From the NCBI GenBank assembly GCA_963556145.1, contig OY744468.1, forward strand, positions 6,262,001 through 6,326,000: 64,000 nucleotides of DNA, read 5' to 3'. Shown piece by piece: positions 55,835-64,000 of this stretch (position 1 is its first letter; each line of letters starts with the position of its first letter). The notes below the pieces were generated by a model, which was not told where the DNA came from, ran no database searches, and saw nothing but the letters and a program-made list of their open reading frames with translations. Made by a program: the position numbers and the translations under genes. The DNA is from Hygrocybe punicea (Eukaryota > Basidiomycota > Agaricomycetes > Agaricales > Hygrophoraceae).

Positions 55835-56005
55835 TTGTAGTTTAATTGCTGTATATTCAACTCGTCGAGGTCATATGATATATGATCTACACCCGCTGTA
55901 CTGAATGTCACCAGATGTTCTACATGATACCTATGCAAATGTTTTTTGCACTCCGCTCGGGTTCCCCCAGGGCATCGTGAATGAACATCTGGGTTTGAGA
56001 CTACA
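55835..56005. repeat. Dispersed repeat, second copy (first at 42615-42790)
   Basis: See 42615-42790 for the shared landmarks. This copy lies just upstream of the DUF6589 start. Confidence 0.65.
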
Positions 56006-57485
56006 TCAGCAAAACCTGTTTCCCACCATAGACAAGGCTTATTTCCATAACAAGGTCATAGCAGTCATAGCACTGAACCTAGGCTCCATAGCAAGTTGTA
56101 GCACTTGGTAGCCGTGAGCGACATCTAGACAGCAGTCAATAGAGCATGGTTGTCTTTTCATAGCAGTGTACAACACTTTACACTGAGCCACACATTCCTG
56201 TGGAATGAAACCTTTTTTTGTAGAGTACTACCAATTTTAATATTCTGATCGGATTCCGAGTGAATTCTGCTCGGAATGGTCATTTTTTCGGATTTTCATT
56301 GGTTTTCATAGGGTATGCTTATTTACAAGGAATCATGTGGAATCCACTCGGAATCCTGCCAAGTTTTTCAAAAGCATCGGCTTTTTTTGACTTTTTTGCA
56401 TTTTTCTCACTTAATTTTGTAAATAAAACAATTCTGACACTATATGGCATTAGGTATACAATGGGCATGCTAACCAAATTAGGCAGTATTTTCCCACACT
56501 CCATATTTGGTGGGAATTCTGAGTGGAGTCCGAGTGGAGTCCGAGTGGATTCCCTGCAAAACATTGTAAATGTATCACTTTATTGCTGCATTCCTCATAT
56601 ATTCAAATATACAGCCAGATAATAAATAACTGTTAAGGTATTTCTACACTCCTACCTTTCCTTTTCCTTTTCCTTCTTTACTTTGTCACCACCATGATAC
56701 ACATGCCTTTCCTCTCCACTTCATTGTTAGGCTTTGTCCTATGAACAGCATCCCTTTCTGTATATGTTTCTTTCACCATTCCAAGGCACATAGCCTGTTC
56801 CTTTCCCAATATGTTGCCTTCCTTTCAATTTTCTTTTTTTCTATATTCATTTCCTTGTCCATGGTATGCAGCCTTTATCTCTATCTCTATTCACATATAT
56901 ATAGCACATAGTTTACTGCATGTACTTCAGACTCTAAAATTTGTATCACTTGCTTTACTCTATTTCCACTCTCTTCCATCACTGTCTATGGAGCAGGACT
57001 ATCCATATCCACCTGGTGGTCCTATTATTAATGATATTTCCAAACTTAACCAAGCAATCACCAGTCCATGAGAGGCCAGATTGTTTCCACATCAAAGAAT
57101 CAAAGGGTATGATGTAATTGGATCAACAGCTTTCTGATCTGATCATAAGGCTGAGTTTTATAAACCACTTTTTGAAGCCATGGACTATCATCTCCAAAGA
57201 TGACAACATACATCCTGAGACTTTCACCAGAATGCATATTTCTTTGAACCCCTTTTCATTTCTTCTTGTCCATCTATTTTTAATACTTTTCTGACCATAT
57301 TTAAACTGTTGCCTGTATAAACCAATCTAAAGTTCTGACAAGATTGAAGGTCCTCTATTTGTTTACTTCCATCTAGATCAGTAGTAGAGTTATCAAACAC
57401 CTGAATCACTTATTTCAATCTGCAAACATTTAGATGGAGTTTGTAAGGGGACAACCCATTCTGCACACCTTACAGCATATCTTTT
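56006..57485. other. Spacer with a CGGAATCC/GGATTCC repeat, no gene supported
   Basis: At 56235-56565 blocks such as GGATTCCGAGTG and GAATCCACTCGGAATCC occur in both directions, with three direct GAGTGGAGTCC-like copies at 56520-56552; this looks like another small element with palindromic microrepeats. Frames at 56811-57071 and nearby show no domain. Confidence 0.45.
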
Positions 57486-57599
57486 CCACAAGACATGGCT
57501 CAGCCGAGATGGACAATTCCCACTCTGAGTGGGCCAGCCAATCTCGGCCGACCAATATCTTTCTCCAGGGGAGATGGCTTGGCCGAGGGGTCTATGTTC

Positions 57600-58260
57600 T
57601 GAGGGACATGAGTTGGCCGAAGCAGGGGGATATATTGGCCAACCGGTCTGGGTATCTTGGCTGGCCATGGGAGGTGGATTGGCTGACGGGTCTGGGTATT
57701 TCGGCTGGCCATGGAACATGGATTGGCCGACGGGTCTGGGTATTTCGGCTGGCCATGGAGCATGGATGGGCTGACTGCACTGGGTATATCAGCTGGCCAT
57801 GGAACATGGATTGGCCGACCGGTCTGGGTATTTTGGTTGGCCATGGAACATGGGTTGGCCGATGGGTCTGGGTATTTCGGCTGGCCATGGAACATGGATT
57901 GGCCAACTGCACTGGGTATGTCAGCTGGCCATGCACCATGGGTTGGCTGACTAGTCTGGGCATTTCCGCTGGCCATGGAACATGGATTGGTCGACCACAC
58001 TGGGTATTTCCACTGGCCATGGAACATGGATTGGCCAACCAGTCTGGGTATTTTGGCTGGCCATGAAAGGTAGATTGAACAATGGAACTGGGTATTTTGG
58101 CTGGCCATGGAAAATGAATTGGCCGACCGCAATAGGTATTTTCGCTGGCCATGGGAGGTGCATTGGCCAATCTGTATTGGTATATTGGCTGGCTATGGTG
58201 CATGAGTTGGCCAAATCTCTGGGTATATTAGCTGGCTATAGAACTTTAGTCAGCTGAAGC
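57600..58260. repeat. 44-bp tandem array, left arm of foldback element 2
   Basis: About 15 units close to CTGGGTATTTCGGCTGGCC followed by ATGGAACATGGATTGGCCGAC. TGGGTAT recurs at 57693, 57737 and 57781. Each unit has the palindromes TGGCCA and CCATGG. Confidence 0.88.
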
Positions 58261-59223
58261 GGGTGGGTACGCAGGCTGGCCCGAGGAAGGACATGGGCTA
58301 ATGTTAGGGATATTCCAGTTGTACATGGAACACAAATTGACAACAGTTTGTGGTATATTGGGCTCGCCATAGGACATAGTCATCATAGGTTGGCCAATCC
58401 TCCTTAGTATATTGGCCGATCACACATGGGTCACTTGCTCCTTTGAGTCTTTTGGCTGCTCATGCGACATGGGTTGGCCAATGTTATGGATACATCAGCT
58501 GCCCATGGGGTTAGCCTACACTAGGAATACATTGGCTGGTCATGGGACATGATTTAGCTGATCCTATCAAGTCTTTTGTTGGCTGTGGGCCATGGAGTGG
58601 CCGGCCTGAGATATATTGGCCAGCCATGATATGGTTGGCTGACAATCTGACTTAAGGTTTGGTTGAGGCCGATAACATTCAATACATTCATTCTAAGCCA
58701 GTCACAGCTTAACACTACAACAAGTACTGCTACTGTGAATTCACAAACACATCTGAAAGGACCAAAAGCAAGACCCCAAAGCCATTCAGTCTTGATCTCA
58801 AAGGAGGCTCTCCTCCTTCTTGATCAAGACTGACTGACAAAGAAAACACTACCAAAATCTTTGCAAACACATAACCAAAAATATGTTGACATAAACACTC
58901 ATATCAACCACACTAAGAACATTACCTGGTCTCAATGTCACTAATGGGAGGCTTACAAATAATGATGAGGTTTACCTGGTCAAATTTCAATGATTCCACC
59001 AGGCCCACTACCAGTAGCTTGCCTGGCAAGGGAATCAGGGGAGTTCTCCTGCTCTTTCATTCTTGGAGGCCTGTACAGTGGCAAGCAGTACTTTCTGGGG
59101 GCCAGACACCAACAGTTGGCACGCAAAGATGCCACAATATTCATTCACGTTGAATAGCTCAGTTCAAAAAAAGACACTGTCAGTAATGGGATAATACACA
59201 TTAATCTCTCATCTGCATGCAAA

Positions 59224-59598
59224 CACAGGAGACAGATGAGGATTTTTTGCCATCAAAGAATATTGCGATCTCCACTCAAATATTGAAATTATTTTTGTTG
59301 TTATTATAAGTCTGAAAAATATTGTAAAAAGTAAGGTTAGTATTCACACCAAAGATAGTGCAGCAAAATTTTAGATTATTTACTCTCCAGATGTTCGGGC
59401 ACAAAGCCACATGCTTGAATGTCTGGAGACCAAATAGTTTAAAATTTTGCCTGCACTGTCTTCAGTGTGAATACCACTTTTAGATAACCTTATTGTTTAC
59501 AACCTTTTCAGACTTATGATAACAACACAAATAATTTCAATATTTAAGTGGATATCGCAATATTCTTTGATGGCAAAAATCCTCATCTGTCTCCTGTG
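59224..59598. mobile_element. 375-bp MITE inserted in the left arm of foldback element 2
   Basis: CACAGGAGACAGATGAGGAT begins the element and its mirror image ends it; the inverted repeats extend ~95 bp and continue, diverged, toward the middle. AAA stands on both sides. The right arm (near 62770-62790) lacks it, so it arrived after the arms were formed. Confidence 0.75.
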
Positions 59599-59839
59599 AA
59601 ATATAACAATGAACATATCACAATAATAAAGTAGTCGGTGAAGTGATGAATATGAGGGAGGAAATCACATACCAGTTAAGACAATAACACTCCAGAATCT
59701 CTGGTTATTGCCTGGTACAATAACCAAGGATCCTATAGTGTCACCAAAGGTGGTAGTAGTAGTTGTGAGGTAAGAAGAAAATAACCATGTTTGATGGTCT
59801 TGTACTCATTTGTTCATGTGACTTAACGTGTTTGTTGAT

Positions 59840-59905
59840 CACATGTCACAAAGTGTGATGTCACGTTGGGTCGTCCAAACGTTACATCACACTTGTGACA
59901 TGTCG
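59840..59905. repeat. Hairpin of CATGTCACAAAGTGTGATGT type
   Basis: CATGTCACAAAGTGTGATGT and ACATCACACTTGTGACATG are inverted about 20 bases apart. The same hairpin is at 62427-62490 in the right arm. Confidence 0.7.
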
Positions 59906-59981
59906 CGTCTCATCAATCATGTGACCTGTCGCGTCGCATTAATCATGTGACACGTGAGTGGTAATAATCATCATATTCCGA

Positions 59982-60073
59982 GGGCAGGAATCCTGCCCTC
60001 GTCTCACTATGTATAATAGGTACAAAATACAATAATAATGATATAACGAGGGCAGGGAATCACCCTGCCCTCA
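59982..60073. repeat. Paired GAGGGCAGG hairpins at the cargo border, left
   Basis: CGAGGGCAGGAATCCTGCCCTCG and GAGGGCAGGGAATCACCCTG with its closing arm stand ~45 bases apart. The same pair lies at 62235-62335 on the right. They bracket the cargo exactly. Confidence 0.75.
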
Positions 60074-60107
60074 TCTCATTGCTGAGCCACCCCGACGGTC
60101 GGGTTCA

Positions 60108-60289
60108 TTACCACCGCTGCTGCTGCCGTTGCCGTTGTCGTGTCTGCTGCTGCTGCTGCGGTTCACGCTGCTGGTGCTGCTGGTGCTGCCATTGCTGTTG
60201 CCGCTGCTGCTGCTGCTGCTGCTGCTGCCATCATTGCTGCTGCTGCTGCTGTTGCTGCTGTTGCCATTGCTGCTGTTGCTGCCGTCGTC

Positions 60290-60322
<33 letters not shown>

Positions 60323-60545
60323 ACCGTTGCCGTTGTCGTTGTCGTGTCTGCTGTTGCTGGTGCTGCAGTTCGTGCTGCTGCCGTTGCCATTGCCGCCATT
60401 GCCATTGCCATCGCGGCTGCTGCTGCTGTTCACGCTGCTGGTGCTGCTGCCATGGCCGGTGCGGCTGCTGTTGCCGTTCCCGGTCCCGGTCCCGCTGCTG
60501 CTGCCGTTCCCGCTCCTGGTCCTGGTCCTGGTCCTGCCACTGCCT
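60108..60545. repeat. GCTGCTGYTGCC triplet-repeat tract
   Basis: CTG/GCC triplets in nearly pure runs give open frames in five or six frames (poly-Leu, -Ala, -Cys; on the minus strand poly-Ser, -Gln). 61310-61815 and 61925-62195 contain the CAG-type equivalent on the plus strand, inverted relative to this tract. I do not call a protein. Confidence 0.85.
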
Positions 60546-60568
60546 CGCCGTCTTTGTTGCTGTCCTCA

Positions 60569-62245
60569 ATATGGCAATTCGGCCCCATTTAGGAAATCGG
60601 CAAACGCCAGTTGAAATTCTCGCGCGAGTTCAAGCCACGTCACTCTTCATCTCGACTTTGATGAGCACGTAGCTTAAGTTTTCATTTTATGTTTCTTTTG
60701 TTTACTCTACTAACTCATTCCACATAGTTTTTAGGTCTTTTCCGCCAACGTCGCGTCAGACGACCATGACAACTGTCACACCAACAGCAATGCCAGGATG
60801 GAAGCCAACGACGCGATGCCCATAACAGAAGGACACGGACGATGATCGTGAACGCGATGGGTCCGGGAAAGGCTACGTGGCGGGGTCGAACGAGGCCCAG
60901 AACGACGACGGCAAACTACGCAGGGGACCGGAATGACGAGAACGGAAACCGGAGCGACGAGAACAGGGTCCGGAACGTCAACAACGGGGACCGGAAACAC
61001 GGCAACGGGGATGGCAATGACAGCGGAGACCGGAACGACGAGAACAGGGATGGCAATGACGGACATGGGGACCGGAACGACGAGAATGAGGACGATGATG
61101 AGAGAGGGGAACCACATTGGTATGGGGACGGCGCGGACGATGGAGCCCGGGTCGGTGGAGACACAGACGGGGACGACCCAGATGCGGATGTGGTCGACGA
61201 CGACGAAGACCCAGACGTGGACGACGACGACGAAGAAATGGATGACAACGGTAAGTCGTATGTATTTTTTTCTTATTTTATGTACTAGTCAAATTATGCT
61301 TTTCAGTTGTTACTGCGCCAGCAGCAGCAACAGGACTGGCAGCACAGCGGCAACAGCACCCATGGCAGTGGCAGCAGCAATGGCAGCAATGGCAATGGCA
61401 GCCGAAGCAGCAGCGGGACCGGGACCGTGAACAGGAGCAGCAGTGTAACCGGGTCCGGGAACGGCAGCAGCAGCAGGACCAGGACCAGGACCAGGAACAG
61501 CAGCGGCAGCAGGACCATGACCGTGAATGGCAGCAGCAACGTAACTGGGTCCAGGAACGACAGCAGCAGCAGGACCCGGACCGGGAATGGCAGCAGCAGT
61601 GGGACCAGGACCAGGAACGGCAACAGCAGCTGCACCGGCCACGGCAGCCGCAGCAGCAGCGGGAACGGCAGCAGCAGCCACAGCAGCAGCGGGAACGGCA
61701 GCAGCAGCCGCAATGGCAGCAGGGACGGCAACGGCAGCAGCAGTAGCAGCAACGGCAGTAGCAGCAACGGCAACGGCAACGGCAGCAACGGCAAGGGCAG
61801 CAGCAGCAGTGATGGGCAGCAGCAGACGCGGACGACGGCAACGAAGAAAAGGATGACATGTATGGTAAGTCATCAGTGTTTTTTTGCTTATTTTATGTAC
61901 TACTACTACCTTGCAGTTGTTACTGCGCCAAGACGAAGCCTGCAGCCGCAACGGCAATGGCAACAGCAACGGCAACGGCAACGGCAATGGCAGCAGCAGC
62001 CCGAACAGCACCAGCAGCAGCGGCAGCGATGGCAACGGCAGCAGCAGTGGGAACGGCTGGAGCGGCAGCAGCAGCCGCAACGGCAATGGCAACATCAGCA
62101 GCAGCAGCGATGGCAACGGCAGCAACAGCAGCAGCAGCGACGGCAACAGCAGCAGCAGCAGCAGCGGGAACGGCAGCAGCAGCGACGGCAACGGTGGTCA
62201 TGAACCCAACCGTCAGGGTGGATCAGCGACGAGACGAGGGCAGGG
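60569..62245 (+). other. Cargo frame of foldback element 2 (spliced, acidic then Gln/Ser/Asn-rich)
   Basis: An exon near 60569-60668 reads AIRPHLGNRQTPVEILARV. A likely intron (to TTTTAG at 60734, CTAAC branch) leads to exons with Asn/Asp/Gly/Arg repeats (DENRVRNVNNGDRKHGNGD) and DDDEDPDVDDDDEEMDDN (to 61249). GTAAGT donors at 61250 and 61864 are each followed by an intron of ~60 bp, then TTGTTACTGCGCCA and CAG-repeat sequence. The two donor-intron-exon blocks are copies of each other. The layout equals the cargo of foldback element 1. Translation is unproven. Confidence 0.4.
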
Positions 62246-63479
62246 AATCACCCTGCCCTCGTCATATCGTTATTATTATTTTTCTTTTGTATTATACATA
62301 GTGAGACGAGGGCAAGGTGATTCCCTGCCCTCGTCGTATCATTATTTTTTTTATTTTGTACCTATTATATATAGTGAGATGAGGTCAGGAATATGACTCG
62401 CGTGTCACATGATTATTGAGACGCGACATGTCACAAATGTGACGTAACGTTTGGACGGCCCAACGTGACATCACACTTTGTGACATGTGATCAACAAACA
62501 CGTTAAGTCACATGAACAAATAAGTACAAGCCCATCAAACACGGTTGAGATTTTCTCCTTACCTCACAACCACCACTACCACTTTTGATGACACTGCAGG
62601 ATCCTTGGTTATTGTACCGGGCAACAACCAGAGATTCTGGAGTGTCATAGTCTTAACTGGTAGGTGATTTCCTCAGGCTTTGTTGCTCACGTCTGTTCAC
62701 TTCACAGGACTACTTGATTATTGTGGTATGTTCTTCTTTTTCACCGTCAGGTATCTTCTTTGGTATGTTTGCATCCAGATGAGTGATTAATTTGTATTAC
62801 CCCATTACTGACAGTATCTTTTGTTGAAGTTATCTGTTCAACTTGAATGAACATTGTGGCATCTCTGCGTGCCAACTGTTGGTGTCTGGTCCTCAGAAAT
62901 GAGTGCTTGTCACTGTACAGGTCTTCAGGAATGAAAGGGCGGGTGAATCCCCCTGATTTCCTTGCTGGGCAACCTACTTGTAGTGGGCCTGGTGGCATCA
63001 TTGAAAGTTGACCAGGTAAGTCTCATTATTACTTTTAAGCCTTCCTTTAGTGACATTGAGACCAGGTAATATTGTTAGTTTAGTTGATTTCAGTATCCAT
63101 TTTTGGTTATTTGTTCGCAAAATTTTTGTTAGTATTTTCTTTGTCAGTTAGTCTTGATCAAGAAGGAGAAGAGCTCCTCCTTTGAGATCAAGACTGAATG
63201 GCGTTGGTGTCTTGCTTATTATCCTTTCAGAGGCATTTGTGACACAGTAGCAGTACTTGCGTTATGTTAAGCTGTCAATGTCTTAGAAGGAATTTATTGC
63301 ATTTTATCGGTGTAAACCCTAACCCTATGTCACAAGGTCAGCGGTATCATGGCTGGCCGTTATATCTCTGGCACTGGTCAATCCATGACCCACAACTAGC
63401 CAAAGACCCATTAGGAACAGCCAACCAATGTGCCATGACCAGCCAATGTATTCTGAGTGTTGGCCAATGCATATCATGT

Positions 63480-64000
63480 TGACAGCTGATGTAATTAGAG
63501 CTGTGGCCATCCCAATGGAGCTGGAGCTTTGGCCAACCCAGGTGCTATGGCCATGTCATATAACCAAAGCTTTGGCCAACCCATGTTCCATGGCTACACC
63601 CAGTACAGTCAGCCAATCCATGTCTCATGGCCAGCCAATAAACACACAGAGGTCAGCCAATCCATGTTCCATGGCCAGCCAAAATACCCAGACCATCGGC
63701 CAATCCATAGCCTAAATACCCAGACCTGTTGGCCAATCCATCTCCCATGGCCAGCCAAAATACCCAGACCATTCGGCCAACCCATGTTCCATGGCCAAGT
63801 GAAATACCGAGACTGGTCGGCCAATCCATGTTCCATGGCAAGCCGAAATACCCAGACCCATCGGCCAACCAATGTTGCATGGCCAACCAAGATACCCAGA
63901 CCGGTCAGCCAATCCACTTCCCATGGCCAGTGGAAATACCTAGCCCGGTCAGCCAATCCATGTTCCATGGCCAGCCAAAAGACCTAGCCCGGTTGGCCAA
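63480..64000. repeat. 44-bp tandem array, right arm of foldback element 2 (cut by window)
   Basis: Units such as TTGGCCAATCCATGTTCC followed by ATGGCCAGCCAAAATACCCAGACC are the reverse complement of the left array at 57600-58260. The array runs off the window end. Confidence 0.85.

Larger units (their letters stand above)
57486..64000. mobile_element. Foldback element 2, right end outside the window
   Basis: Inverted arms flank a centre near 61150. Outer arrays of a 44-bp repeat (57600-58260) are mirrored by 63480-64000. Unique arm sequence 58680-59160 is mirrored by 62790-63240 (for example GCCATTCAGTCTTGATCTCA at 58781). 59640-60110 is mirrored by 62200-62690, including GAGGGCAGGGAATCACCCTG hairpins. 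The left arm alone carries a 375-bp MITE. The centre holds CTG/CAG-rich cargo. No transposase is seen. Arms are more diverged than in foldback element 1. Confidence 0.82.

Noticed and set aside
57500..58132. Trp/Gly-rich and Met/His-rich 200-codon frames
   Set aside because: Produced by the 44-bp array (132-base superperiod), with equivalents on both strands.
60079..62301. Many long open frames on both strands (up to 298 codons)
   Set aside because: They come from CTG/CAG/GCC triplets, which lack stops in most frames; no frame stands out.

Overview
The window looks like a gene-poor, transposon-rich stretch of a mushroom-forming fungus (Basidiomycota, most likely Agaricomycetes). Evidence is the short GT-AG introns of about 45-70 bp with CTRAY-like branch sites, multi-exon genes with micro-exons, families I know from agaric genomes (DUF6534 membrane proteins, DUF6589 proteins, the RecQ-like DEVH-helicase repeat family, a coiled-coil transposase-like family), Ty3/gypsy elements and foldback-type repeats. 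No tRNA, rRNA or CRISPR array was seen.

Layout. 1-2982: a terminal-inverted-repeat transposon cut by the window edge, with two smaller elements nested in it. 3.3-16.0 kb: the only ordinary gene island. It holds a UstYa-type (DUF3328) membrane oxidase gene (4 exons) followed by a 12-exon gene for a secreted, repeat-built precursor in which nearly every repeat peptide sits on its own phase-0 micro-exon. Together they look like a fungal ribosomal-peptide (dikaritin-like) locus. Then come a DUF6534 membrane protein with 10 exons (four of 28 nt or less), a phosphotransferase/APH-like protein with an altered catalytic loop, a decayed second DUF6534 gene, and a secreted KP4-killer-toxin-domain protein with an extra C-terminal domain.

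16.2-25.3 kb: repeat termini, then a 4.8 kb DNA transposon (19489-24296) with a perfect 9-bp target duplication, carrying one 998-residue coiled-coil/transposase-like protein. 24.5-42.6 kb: a three-layer nest. A RecQ-like helicase pseudogene (minus strand) is split by a 16.8 kb Ty3/gypsy insertion (minus strand, 794-bp LTRs, ACGT duplication). That element's reverse transcriptase is itself split by a younger 7.0 kb chromovirus (plus strand, 556-bp LTRs differing at one base, TGGAG duplication). Both retroelements carry, between pol and the 3' LTR and antisense to it, a spliced gene for a coiled-coil protein with a Zn2Cys6-type cysteine cluster.

42.6-64 kb: two large foldback elements. The first (about 44.1-50.0 kb) has near-identical inverted arms built of 34-bp repeats. 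The second (57.4 kb to beyond the window) has arms with 44-bp repeats. Both carry a central cargo with a shared LGNRQxPV-type exon and low-complexity acidic or Gln/Asn-rich exons. Between them lies a DUF6589-family pseudogene interrupted by a 1.83 kb TRIM-like element with 150-bp LTRs and a CCGG duplication.

The strongest candidates for new biology are the micro-exon peptide precursor with its UstYa partner, the antisense Zn2Cys6 genes shared by two different gypsy elements, and the two foldback families with a common cargo plan. All exon structures were read by eye from splice signals and frame continuity; none has transcript support here.
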